From Flavobacteriaceae bacterium (GTDB lineage: Bacteria; Bacteroidota; Bacteroidia; Flavobacteriales; Flavobacteriaceae), in assembly GCA_028284005.1 (NCBI GenBank), contig JANQSO010000001.1, positions 62,001 through 126,000 of the forward strand: DNA of 64,000 bases. Direction: 5' to 3'. The notes below the pieces were generated by a model that saw only the letters and a list, made by a program, of their open reading frames with translations, did no database searches and was not told the origin of the DNA. Shown here in pieces: positions 18,817-27,145 of the stretch. Within the stretch, counting starts at the first letter, position 1. Each line of letters begins with the position of its first letter. The position numbers were made by a program, and so were the translations under genes.

Positions 18817-19881
18817 ATGAAAAAGAAACAATATCATGTGATAGGAGTAATGAGTGGTACCTCACTTGATGGTATCGATATAGCTGAACTTAATTTTATA
18901 GTTTCCGAAGCAGGCGAATGGGAATTCAGGATCTTACAGGCAGAAACAATTCCGTATTCCAAAGACTGGAAGACAACTTTGCAAGAAGCCATTTCTTTTT
19001 CGGAAGATGCATTGCAAGACCTTAACGAACGATACACGGACTACCTTTCAGAAGTTATTTCGACCTATATTACCAGGTATGATATTAAAAACCTCGATGC
19101 GGTCTGTAGTCACGGACATACCATTTTGCACCAACCGGAAAAGGGGATCACGTTACAGATCGGTAACCTTCCGAAGCTTGCTCATCTAGTACAACAAACG
19201 GTAGTATGTGATTTTAGGGTACAGGACGTAGCTCTTGGTGGACAGGGAGCGCCACTTGTTCCTATTGGTGACAGACTTCTTTTTAGCGAATATGACTATT
19301 GTTTGAACCTGGGAGGTTTTGCAAATTGCTCTTTTGAAAAGAACGGTAACAGAATTGCATACGATATCTGTCCGGTTAATATTGTACTTAACAAATATGC
19401 GGAACAGTTGGGAAAGCCCTTTGACAAAGGCGGTAATTTGGCAAAGAAGGGAACGCTAAACGTATCCTTACTGGACCAATTGAACGATTTGGAATTTTAT
19501 AAAGAAAAAGCTCCAAAATCATTGGGATTGGAGTGGGTACAGCAATACATCTTTACACTATTGGATGCATTCAAGATCTCTCCGGAAGATAAATTACGGA
19601 CCTTCACCGAGCATATTGCCATGCAAATTGGAAGACAGTTTCAAAACGGAGCCTCTGTTCTGGTAACAGGAGGAGGTACATATAACGATCATATGATCTC
19701 GCGAATACGATCTTATAGAGAAGCAGACCTGGTAATTCCTTCGCATGAGATCATTGAATATAAAGAAGCATTGATCTTCGGATTGTTAGGTGTTTTAAAA
19801 CTCCGAAATGAAGTGAATTGCCTGGCGAGTGTGACGGGTGCTAAAAAAGATCATTCGGGAGGAGTACTGTTCCATAATTAA
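18817..19881 (+). CDS. anmK: anhydro-N-acetylmuramic acid kinase
   Basis: AnmK phosphorylates and opens 1,6-anhydro-MurNAc during recycling of the cell wall. The start at 18817 (354 residues) gives the usual MKKKQYHVIGVMSGTSLDGID opening; an upstream in-frame extension of 24 codons has no support. Also visible are HGHTILHQPEKGITLQIGN, FRVQDVALGGQGAPLVPIGD with the catalytic Asp, NLGGFANCSF and a final VLVTGGGTYND ATP-binding loop. It ends in a terminator shared with the convergent gene. Confidence 0.94.
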   Translation: MKKKQYHVIGVMSGTSLDGIDIAELNFIVSEAGEWEFRILQAETIPYSKDWKTTLQEAISFSEDALQDLNERYTDYLSEVISTYITRYDIKNLDAVCSHGHTILHQPEKGITLQIGNLPKLAHLVQQTVVCDFRVQDVALGGQGAPLVPIGDRLLFSEYDYCLNLGGFANCSFEKNGNRIAYDICPVNIVLNKYAEQLGKPFDKGGNLAKKGTLNVSLLDQLNDLEFYKEKAPKSLGLEWVQQYIFTLLDAFKISPEDKLRTFTEHIAMQIGRQFQNGASVLVTGGGTYNDHMISRIRSYREADLVIPSHEIIEYKEALIFGLLGVLKLRNEVNCLASVTGAKKDHSGGVLFHN

Positions 19882-19912
19882 AAAAGCGTACCTGACAAAG
19901 TACGCTTTTTTA
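19881..19912. terminator. bidirectional terminator after anmK
   Basis: AAAAAGCGTAC and GTACGCTTTTT form an 11-bp perfect stem with an 8-base loop between convergent genes, with A and T tracts on the two sides. Confidence 0.88.
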
Positions 19913-19934
19913 ACTTAAGGCTTATAGCGATCTG

Positions 19935-20927
19935 TTATTGAACCACGATCTTTTCTGTGTGATCATTTCCAAAACTATCCGTTAACCTCAAAAAGTAAAT
20001 ACCAGCAGGCTGATGTATATCCAAATAGATCCGGTTGCTGATATTTGGCAATACGGTTTTTAAAACCTGCTGCCCTGATATTGTAATGAGTTCGTATTCT
20101 CGGATCATTGTTTTACCACTGTTTATGTTGATACTGTTTTGAGCCGGATTTGGATAAATTGAAATAGCAACATCTGTAAACTGATCAACTCCCAATGTAG
20201 CATCATAAGCATCCTGCAATGCATCAATGGGTTCAAAAACATCTGTTGTGATCCAAACGTTGAGGTCCAGGGACAGGTTTCCATAAGAACTATCGGTATC
20301 TGTTGGATCTGCTACTCTAATGAATGCAGATGCAGAACTTACCCCATCAGAAAGACAACGGGAATCTGCGCCGGGCCTTTTTGCTCCCTGTAGTGCACCC
20401 ATGAGCTTGTCAGCCAGGGTTCCTGTCGTATTTAGAAAGCCTGTTTCCATATCATTTACAACATCTTCCGAGATCAGGATGTTTCCGGCTATAGCATAAT
20501 TGGGGCCCGTAATATGAATGAATTCCGCAAAACAACTTGGGCCTGTGAATGCGGCACTTCGTGGAGAACCACCATTAAGGTCCACTATGTTGTATTGGCG
20601 GGCAGAAGGATCCCCGTTTACATCATTCGCCTGTAACCAATCGATGATCTCTTGCGGAGAATCTCCGGCCTCCATACGGGTCCTAGCATTTGCCTGGTTG
20701 GTAGGGCTCCAGAAAGATTGCGTGTGTATGGCACCTACACCTAATACGATATCACTGATCGCCAAAGCTCCGTCTTCAGCTGCAATACAGGTGGCTCCCG
20801 CACTACCTATTTCACCGGTGGCAGGATCTACTGCAACTATCGAAAATGTGTGTTGCGCAAATAGAATGGAACAGTTAAAGAATACTATGGAAAATAATAG
20901 TATTTGTAGGTTTAGTTTTACTTTCAT
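19935..20927 (-). CDS. DUF1028 protein with type IX sorting domain
   Basis: The 330-residue protein has a signal peptide and a DUF1028 body (FSIVAVDPATGEIGSAGATCIAAEDGA, an Ntn-hydrolase-like fold of unknown activity) up to about residue 235. The last 75 residues are a type A type IX sorting domain (ISIYPNPAQNSININSG, then AGIYFLRLTDSFG-D-TEKIVVQ). It is therefore exported by the Por system, whose PorU and PorV genes are near the right end of this window, and probably attached to the cell surface. Confidence 0.85.
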   Translation of the reverse strand: MKVKLNLQILLFSIVFFNCSILFAQHTFSIVAVDPATGEIGSAGATCIAAEDGALAISDIVLGVGAIHTQSFWSPTNQANARTRMEAGDSPQEIIDWLQANDVNGDPSARQYNIVDLNGGSPRSAAFTGPSCFAEFIHITGPNYAIAGNILISEDVVNDMETGFLNTTGTLADKLMGALQGAKRPGADSRCLSDGVSSASAFIRVADPTDTDSSYGNLSLDLNVWITTDVFEPIDALQDAYDATLGVDQFTDVAISIYPNPAQNSININSGKTMIREYELITISGQQVLKTVLPNISNRIYLDIHQPAGIYFLRLTDSFGNDHTEKIVVQ

Positions 20928-21098
20928 GATCTGGGTTTTAGATATTTTTTTGTTTATGGTATAACAATTAACTTGTGGTAAACCCTACTTACTTAAGTAA
21001 ATTATTGATGACAGCTTTTTAGAAGAGAAAGTGGGCTTGGTTAATTTTAAACTTGAATTAATAGGGTCTTTTTACGAAACCCGAAAGTCATTTAATAT

Positions 21099-22253
21099 CT
21101 ATTTGGTGACAATTTTTCCAAGGAAAAAGCTCTTGGAATTGTTTAACAGAAAGGCAAAGAAAACTCCCTGAGCCACTCCTAGTTCCTTTTTGCTTAAAAC
21201 AATTTTGTCGTTTCCACTTAATAGATTAATCTTTAACAAGACTTTCCCACTCGAGTCTGTTACCAGTAAACTTGAATGGCGGTTAATGTTATTTTTAAAC
21301 TCTATTGTTGTATAGTCTGTGAATGGATTAGGGTAAATAGCAGCATTGGCTTTGTCAAATTCATCTATCCCTGCCGTAGGCGAGATATTCTCAAAGTAAA
21401 TAAGGTCCCCCGATGCATTGCCAACCAGCAGGTCATGATCACTATCACTGTCAAGATCTCCGAAGTAAGGCTTGGCATCTTGTGCGACACTTTCAAGATT
21501 GAATGGATTTGTGCCTACATAATTGAAAGCAGGGATTTCCAATGTTCCGGTATTTTCAAAATAGCTCAGGTTACCAGGTTGCTGATTTCCAACAAGAACA
21601 TCAAGGTCATTGTCATTGTCCAGATCTATCAATGCCGGAGCAGACCGCTCGCCTACATCCTGTAAACCAAAGGGATTAACAACAGCAGCAGCAAATGCAG
21701 GAGCATTACTATTCCCGGTGTTTTCATAAAAATAAATATTACCGTCTGATGCCCCTACAAACAAGTCCATATCATCGTCATTATCGATATCGGCCATATA
21801 AGGTTTAACAATGCCGATCGGACTGATAATCAAAAAAGGATTTACGACCGCCGGGCCGTATGATGCATTAGTAGCATTTCCGGTGTTTTCGAAATACCTG
21901 AGTCCACTGTCACTTCCTGCTAAAATATCAAAATCATCATCGCCGTCAAGATCTACAAGAAAAGGAGTTGAATTACCACTCAGGCTACTAATACCAAAAG
22001 GATTTGCTTGATATACTCCATAGGATGGAGCCACTACAGAGCCATTATTCGGGTAGAAACCAAAGGCTCCGTTTTCCTGCCCGGTAAATAGGTCAAGGTC
22101 ACCATCCATATCTATATCTGCAAAAGCTGGGCTTACCCGGGCCCCTTGCTGGGATAAGGAAAAAGGGTTGGTAAGGGGAGATGCAAAATCTTGTGCCGGA
22201 AGAAATGAAACCCCATAAACTAAGCACAGGATAAAGCAGCAAACTGATTTCAT
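21099..22253 (-). CDS. FG-GAP/VCBS repeat surface protein with type IX sorting tail
   Basis: From the ATG at 22253 (chosen because it opens into the signal peptide; 23 upstream codons are unlikely) the protein is 384 residues. It holds about five FG-GAP-like repeats with the calcium-binding pattern DxDxDxDxD (DIDMDGDLDLFTG, DLDGDDDFDILAG, DIDNDDDMDLFVG, DLDNDNDLDVLVG, DLDSDSDHDLLVG), which make a beta propeller. The tail (AAIYPNPFTDYTTIEF ... GKIVTK) is a type IX sorting domain. Probable secreted or surface-bound adhesin or binding protein. Confidence 0.85.
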   Translation of the reverse strand: MKSVCCFILCLVYGVSFLPAQDFASPLTNPFSLSQQGARVSPAFADIDMDGDLDLFTGQENGAFGFYPNNGSVVAPSYGVYQANPFGISSLSGNSTPFLVDLDGDDDFDILAGSDSGLRYFENTGNATNASYGPAVVNPFLIISPIGIVKPYMADIDNDDDMDLFVGASDGNIYFYENTGNSNAPAFAAAVVNPFGLQDVGERSAPALIDLDNDNDLDVLVGNQQPGNLSYFENTGTLEIPAFNYVGTNPFNLESVAQDAKPYFGDLDSDSDHDLLVGNASGDLIYFENISPTAGIDEFDKANAAIYPNPFTDYTTIEFKNNINRHSSLLVTDSSGKVLLKINLLSGNDKIVLSKKELGVAQGVFFAFLLNNSKSFFLGKIVTK

Positions 22254-22373
22254 AATGTATTGCTTTAAATCGTAACCTGTTGATACTAAGGTACAAAAAA
22301 TATAATTAGAAATATTCACCATTATAATAATGTAAAATTTCCCAAAACTAGTTACTACCCTTTTCCATTTTTT

Positions 22374-22381
22374 TATATTTG
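22374..22381 (+). promoter_or_regulatory. -7 element of the dehydrogenase gene
   Basis: TATATTTG matches the Bacteroidota -7 consensus and ends 20 bases before the ATG at 22402. Confidence 0.55.
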
Positions 22382-22401
22382 TTGCTTTAACTTACCAATT
22401 A

Positions 22402-23628
22402 ATGAAGGAACTACTTACCAAGTACGAAAACAAAGATCCCGAAATAGTTTTTCATTGGAATGACCCCGAAACAGAAGCCGAAGGCTGGACGGTCATCAAT
22501 TCACTTCGCGGCGGTGCCGCAGGAGGGGGTACGCGTATGCGTAAGGGATTGGATATGAATGAAGTATTATCACTCGCCAAAACCATGGAAGTGAAATTTA
22601 CCATTTCCGGCCCTGCTATCGGAGGCGCCAAATCCGGAATTAATTTCGACCCGCTCGATCCCCGTAAAAAAGGGGTACTCGAACGCTGGTACAAAGCTGT
22701 TTCTCCATTGTTAAAAGCGTATTATGGTACCGGAGGCGATCTAAATGTAGATGAAATTCACGAAGTGATTCCCATTACCGAACAAAGTGGCGTCTGGCAT
22801 CCGCAGGAAGGAGTGTTCAACGGACATTTTTCACCTACCGAAGCAGATAAGATCAATCGCATTGGTCAACTGCGTCATGGAGTGATCAAGGTATTGGAGA
22901 ATGCTAAGTACTCTCCGGATATTACCCGAAAAATAACGGTTGCCGATATGATCACCGGGTATGGTGTTGCCGAGGCGGTACGCCATTATTATGATATTTA
23001 TGGCGGGAATGTAGAAGGAAAGCGTACGGTAGTACAAGGTTTTGGGAATGTAGGAGCTGCCGCAGCCTATTATCTGGCACAGATGGGAGCAAGGATCATA
23101 GGAATTATCGACAGGACCGGAGGGATCATTAACGAAGAAGGTTTCTCGTTCGAAGAGATGAAACAATTATTTCTTCAAAAAGATGGAAATAAACTAAAGG
23201 CAGATAATATGCTGTCTTTTGAAGTGATCAACGAAAAGATCTGGACCATGCAGTGTGAGATCTTTGCGCCATGTGCCGCATCAAGGTTGATCACCAAAGA
23301 ACAAATAACCTCTATGATCGATACCGGGCTGGAAGTAATAAGCTGTGGTGCAAATGTACCCTTTGCCGATAAGGAAATATTTTTTGGGCCTATCATGGAA
23401 TATACAGACGATCGTGTAAGTCTTATTCCCGACTTTATAAGTAATTGCGGAATGGCGAGGGTGTTTGCTTATTTTATGGAACGCAAAGTACAGATGACAG
23501 ATGATGCCATCTTTAGTGATACGTCCATGACCATTAAGAATGCCATTAGAAATACCTTTGATAATAACAGTACAAAAACAAACATTAGTAGGACCGCTTT
23601 TGAAATTGCACTAAATGAGCTAATTTAG
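22402..23628 (+). CDS. Glu/Leu/Phe/Val dehydrogenase
   Basis: This 408-residue enzyme reversibly deaminates an amino acid with NAD(P). The N-terminal domain has SLRGGAAGGGTRMRKGLDMNEVLSLAKTMEVK and PAIGGAKSGINFDP with the catalytic Lys; the dinucleotide domain has VVQGFGNVGAAAAYYLAQMGARIIGIID. The ending ISNCGMARVFAYFMERK is unlike classical hexameric glutamate dehydrogenases and fits the flavobacterial Glu/Leu group, so substrate (leucine, valine or glutamate) is not settled. nhaD follows after 28 bases and may be cotranscribed. Confidence 0.85.
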   Translation: MKELLTKYENKDPEIVFHWNDPETEAEGWTVINSLRGGAAGGGTRMRKGLDMNEVLSLAKTMEVKFTISGPAIGGAKSGINFDPLDPRKKGVLERWYKAVSPLLKAYYGTGGDLNVDEIHEVIPITEQSGVWHPQEGVFNGHFSPTEADKINRIGQLRHGVIKVLENAKYSPDITRKITVADMITGYGVAEAVRHYYDIYGGNVEGKRTVVQGFGNVGAAAAYYLAQMGARIIGIIDRTGGIINEEGFSFEEMKQLFLQKDGNKLKADNMLSFEVINEKIWTMQCEIFAPCAASRLITKEQITSMIDTGLEVISCGANVPFADKEIFFGPIMEYTDDRVSLIPDFISNCGMARVFAYFMERKVQMTDDAIFSDTSMTIKNAIRNTFDNNSTKTNISRTAFEIALNELI

Positions 23629-23656
23629 AAGCTTCGACTAAAGAATCTCTCAATAT

Positions 23657-25033
23657 ATGGAATCAATCATTATTTTAATTTTTATTATCGGATATCTCTC
23701 CATTACGTTGGAGCACCCCTTAAAATTAGACAAGACCGTACCCGCTTTGATTATGGCAGCCTTAATATGGGCGGTACTGGCGGTAGGGTTTTATAGTGGT
23801 TGGTTTGATGTGATCAATACCGAAGAGCAAGCATTCAATTTTCTGAAAGGAGGAGAACATGCCGAAGAAGGCTTCAATGGGACCTTACTGCATCATTTAG
23901 GGAAAACAGCAGAGATTCTCATTTTTCTTATTGGTGCCATGACCATTGTAGAGATCATAGACCTGCATCGCGGTTTCGAAGTACTTAAAGGAGTAGTTAA
24001 AACCCGTAGTAAACGTAAATTGCTGTGGATCATAGGAATACTTGCATTTATACTTTCTGCAATCATCGATAATCTTACCGCAACTATTGTATTGGTGACG
24101 CTGTTGCGTAAACTAATTCATAAAAAAGGAGATCGTTTGTGGTATGCCGCAATGGTAGTAATTGCAGCCAATGCAGGGGGTGCCTGGTCTCCAATTGGAG
24201 ACGTGACCACAACAATGCTTTGGATCGCAAACAAAGTGACTGCTTTGGGCCTCATAGAATTTGTAGTGCTTCCTTCTATTGTATGTTTTGTAATTCCGTT
24301 CTTTGTAGCAAGTTATTTAAAACCTTTTAGAGGGCAGATTGAGGTAGATGCTACGGAAGATATGGAAGCGGAGCGGCTGTTAAGTAGCAGGACGATGCTT
24401 TTTTTAGGACTGGGAATGATCGTTTCGGTACCTGTTTTTAAAACACTAACACATTTACCGCCCTATATGGGGATGATGCTGGCCCTGGGGGTAGTTTGGC
24501 TGGTCTCGGAATATATACACCCCGAAGAGGACTTCAGTAAAGAACGCCGTCATCTGTATTCGGCACATAAGGCCCTGTCACGTATCGAAATATCCAGTAT
24601 TCTCTTTTTCCTCGGAATATTAATGGCGGTAGCCGGATTGGAAAGTCTGGTATACGGAGTAGTACACGGAGAAGAAGTGGGAACGCTTCGATATCTCGCT
24701 GAAGTATTACAGGCCGCAATTCCAAATCAGGATATTGTTGTGATGCTCTTAGGGGTACTATCTGCAATTATCGATAATGTACCGTTGGTTGCTGCATCCA
24801 TTGGGATGTATGAATCACCAACAGATTCTGTTCTATGGCATTTTATAGCATATTCTGCCGGAACCGGAGGAAGTATGTTGATCATCGGCTCTGCTGCAGG
24901 AGTAGCTGCTATGGGAATGGAAAGAATCGACTTTATCTGGTACCTAAAAAAGGTAGCTTGGTTGGCTTTCATTGGCTTTGCAGCTGGAGCAGCGGTATTT
25001 CTCTTGTTCGAAAGAGTTTTATTTGCCCATTAA
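23657..25033 (+). CDS. nhaD: Na+/H+ antiporter, NhaD type
   Basis: The 458-residue integral membrane protein has about 11-12 hydrophobic helices. Motifs of NhaD are visible: EIIDLHRGFEVL, the IIDNLTATIVLVTLLRKLI helix, AANAGGAWSPIGDVTTTMLWI and a second SAIIDNVPLVAASIGMY helix, the last two matching the inverted-repeat core with Asn-Asp and Thr residues for ion binding. It exports sodium in exchange for protons at alkaline pH, consistent with a marine host. Confidence 0.92.
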   Translation: MESIIILIFIIGYLSITLEHPLKLDKTVPALIMAALIWAVLAVGFYSGWFDVINTEEQAFNFLKGGEHAEEGFNGTLLHHLGKTAEILIFLIGAMTIVEIIDLHRGFEVLKGVVKTRSKRKLLWIIGILAFILSAIIDNLTATIVLVTLLRKLIHKKGDRLWYAAMVVIAANAGGAWSPIGDVTTTMLWIANKVTALGLIEFVVLPSIVCFVIPFFVASYLKPFRGQIEVDATEDMEAERLLSSRTMLFLGLGMIVSVPVFKTLTHLPPYMGMMLALGVVWLVSEYIHPEEDFSKERRHLYSAHKALSRIEISSILFFLGILMAVAGLESLVYGVVHGEEVGTLRYLAEVLQAAIPNQDIVVMLLGVLSAIIDNVPLVAASIGMYESPTDSVLWHFIAYSAGTGGSMLIIGSAAGVAAMGMERIDFIWYLKKVAWLAFIGFAAGAAVFLLFERVLFAH

Positions 25034-25081
25034 CAATTTCTGGTAACGAATCTCGTTATTCATGTAAATCAAAAATAATCT

Positions 25082-25783
25082 ATGCTTAACTTCTTAATTC
25101 AAGAAGGTGTTGATCCGGCATTACAGGACCTGGAACCTGAAACGACCGAAAAGACACTTTCGATCATGGAATTACTAATGAACGGTGGCCTGGGAGGTCA
25201 AATCATTATTGGTGTTCTTTTCGTACTTCTGTTTGTAGCTGTCTATATCTATTTTGAAAGGCTATTTGCAATTAAAGCGGCCTCCAAAATGGACAGAAAT
25301 TTTATGAATCAGATCCGGGACAATGTGGCCGGTGGGAACATTCAGGCTGCAAGAGTGCTGTGTGCGCAGCAGAACAGCCCGGTTTCCCGCCTCACCGAAA
25401 AAGGAATTTCCCGTATTGGAAGTCCGTTAGAGGACATTAATACGGCAATTGAAAATGCCGGCCGCCTGGAAGTATATAAACTGGAGAAAAATGTAAGCAT
25501 TTTGGCTACCATTGCCGGGGCTGCTCCCATGATCGGTTTCCTGGGAACCGTAATTGGTATGGTTTTGGCATTCCATCAATTGGCTACCAGTAGCGGACAG
25601 GCAGAAATGGGAAGTCTGGCAGAAGGTATCTATACAGCAATGACAACCACAGTTGCAGGTTTAATTGTAGGTATTATTGCATATATGGGGTACAACCATT
25701 TAGTAGTAAGAACAGATAAGGTTGTGCATCAAATGGAAGCTACGGCAGTAGACTTTTTGGACCTTTTAAATGAACCGGCGTAA
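25082..25783 (+). CDS. exbB: ExbB/TolQ-type proton channel subunit
   Basis: This 233-residue protein is the large inner-membrane subunit of a TonB motor. Three membrane helices are visible (about 44-65, 140-165, 185-210). The third and second carry the family signature ATIAGAAPMIGFLGTVIGMVLAFHQLA and AMTTTVAGLIVGIIAYMGYNHLV. The stop overlaps exbD by one base (TAATG), and tonB follows, so the three genes form one operon powering outer-membrane TonB-dependent uptake. Confidence 0.93.
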   Translation: MLNFLIQEGVDPALQDLEPETTEKTLSIMELLMNGGLGGQIIIGVLFVLLFVAVYIYFERLFAIKAASKMDRNFMNQIRDNVAGGNIQAARVLCAQQNSPVSRLTEKGISRIGSPLEDINTAIENAGRLEVYKLEKNVSILATIAGAAPMIGFLGTVIGMVLAFHQLATSSGQAEMGSLAEGIYTAMTTTVAGLIVGIIAYMGYNHLVVRTDKVVHQMEATAVDFLDLLNEPA

Positions 25784-26175
25784 TGAATTTACGAGGAAGA
25801 AATAAAATAAGCCCGGAGTTTAGTATGAGCTCCATGACAGATATTGTATTCCTGTTGTTGGTGTTCTTCCTGCTCACCTCTCCGGCGATCACACCGGATG
25901 CTTTGGACCTTATTTTGCCAAAAGCAAAGGGAAAAAGTACGAATGTTCAAAAAGCATCCGTTAGTATTACAAAGGACGGAGCCTATTATGTAAATAAGGA
26001 AAGGGTTTCAGAATATACAATAGAAAAGGAATTGAAGACCGCATTATCCGGACAGGAAGAACCCACGATCATTTTACGGGCAGAAGAAGGAGTACCTATT
26101 GAAGATGCGGTTTTTGTCATGGACATAGCCAATAAAAACGATTATAAGGTAGTCCTGGCAGTACGGCCCAATTAG
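25783..26175 (+). CDS. exbD: ExbD/TolR-type motor subunit
   Basis: A 130-residue single-span protein. The N-terminal segment SPEFSMSSMTDIVFLLLVFFLLTSPAI carries the conserved membrane Asp (SMTDIVF, about residue 21) that takes protons. The periplasmic part (VSITKDGAYYVNKERVSEYTIEKEL ... TIILRAEEGVPIEDAVFVMDIA) has the usual ExbD fold. Coupled to exbB by stop-start overlap and followed by an extragenic repeat and tonB. Confidence 0.93.
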   Translation: MNLRGRNKISPEFSMSSMTDIVFLLLVFFLLTSPAITPDALDLILPKAKGKSTNVQKASVSITKDGAYYVNKERVSEYTIEKELKTALSGQEEPTIILRAEEGVPIEDAVFVMDIANKNDYKVVLAVRPN

Positions 26176-26256
26176 GATCCGGGCGTTCCCTTTTCCTAAC
26201 TGGAAAAGGTCAGGCTTTCGTTGCTACATGGTAGCTTAACTCGATCCTTAACGCAA
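26176..26256 (+). repeat. extragenic palindromic element between exbD and tonB
   Basis: The gap holds GATCCGGGCGTTCCC, a perfect 8-bp hairpin (CCTTTTCC at 26189-26196 and GGAAAAGG at 26202-26209, loop TAACT), GGTCAGGCTTTCG, a GCTACATGGTAGC dyad at about 26223-26235 and GATCCTTAACGC. The GGGCGTTCCC ... GGTC-GGCTTTC order resembles an extragenic repeat I remember from many Bacteroidota genomes. Only one copy is in the window, so it cannot be proven repetitive here. Confidence 0.55.
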
Positions 26257-26262
26257 AAGAAG

Positions 26263-27084
26263 ATGAGTCTTTTAGATACCAAACATAAAAAAAAGAGTAT
26301 GACCATCACGGTAATTTTACACGTGATCATACTCATTTTGTTGTTTTATGTAGGGATGACCTATTTGGACCCGCCACCCGAAAGCGGTATCGCCGTTAAT
26401 TTTGGTACTACAGATACGGGCTCCGGGAATATTCAGCCCACAGAAGCCATTAAATCGGCACCCAAACAATCCGAACCCGAACCGGTAACTCAACCCAAGT
26501 CCGAGATCAAAGAAGAAGTGGTTACCCAGGATAGTGAGGACGCCCCGGTGATCAAAAAAGAAGAGACCAAAAAAGAACAGAAAGAAACCCCTGTAAAGGA
26601 AAAACCCAAAAAGGACCCTCCTAAAAAACCGGACCCCAAACCCGATAAGTCTACCAGCGATGCACTTTCCAGTCTTATCAACGGACCCAAAAGTGATGGT
26701 GTTGCCAAGGGCGGAGAAGGAAATGACGATACCCCCGGAGATAAAGGAAATCCAAACGGGGACCCTAATGCGCAAAGCTATTACGGCACCGGAAAAGGCC
26801 TTGACGGGGACGGTAACTATTTGTTAGGCGGACGAAAAGCACTTAACAAAGAGAAATTCGTTCAGGATTGTAATGAAGCCGGGACCGTAGTGGTTAGTAT
26901 AGAAGTGGACCGCAATGGTAAAGTGATAAGTGCAACCGCAGGGGTACGTGGTACTACCAATAATTCAAGATGCCTTTTAGAGCCGGCAAAGCGTGCCGCA
27001 CTGGCAACCCGTTTTAACAGCGATGATAAAGCTCCTGCAAAACAGATTGGGAAGATCATCTACCGCTTCAGACTTTCCGAATAG
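26263..27084 (+). CDS. tonB: TonB-like energy transducer
   Basis: The 273-residue protein (ATG at 26263, preceded by AAGAAG) has one N-terminal membrane helix (MTITVILHVIILILLFYVGM), a long Pro/Lys/Glu-rich periplasmic rod (about residues 60-150, rich in KPKKDPPKKPDPKPDK-type repeats) and a C-terminal domain (about 195-273, VVVSIEVDRNGKVISATAGVRGTT and IGKIIYRFRLSE) of the TonB_C type. It transmits the ExbB-ExbD motor force to outer-membrane receptors. An upstream in-frame TTG at 26221 lies inside the extragenic element and is unlikely. Confidence 0.88.
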   Translation: MSLLDTKHKKKSMTITVILHVIILILLFYVGMTYLDPPPESGIAVNFGTTDTGSGNIQPTEAIKSAPKQSEPEPVTQPKSEIKEEVVTQDSEDAPVIKKEETKKEQKETPVKEKPKKDPPKKPDPKPDKSTSDALSSLINGPKSDGVAKGGEGNDDTPGDKGNPNGDPNAQSYYGTGKGLDGDGNYLLGGRKALNKEKFVQDCNEAGTVVVSIEVDRNGKVISATAGVRGTTNNSRCLLEPAKRAALATRFNSDDKAPAKQIGKIIYRFRLSE

Positions 27085-27145
27085 TATTTCGTGATATTTC
27101 CAACCTAATTTTTCAGTATCTTTAGCTCCCAAAAAAACAGATGCT

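Noticed and set aside
26317-26775. Long leftward open frame inside tonB
   Set aside because: It is the antisense of the Pro/Lys/Glu-rich rod of TonB, which lacks stop codons by composition; its residues (F/G/R-rich) match no protein.
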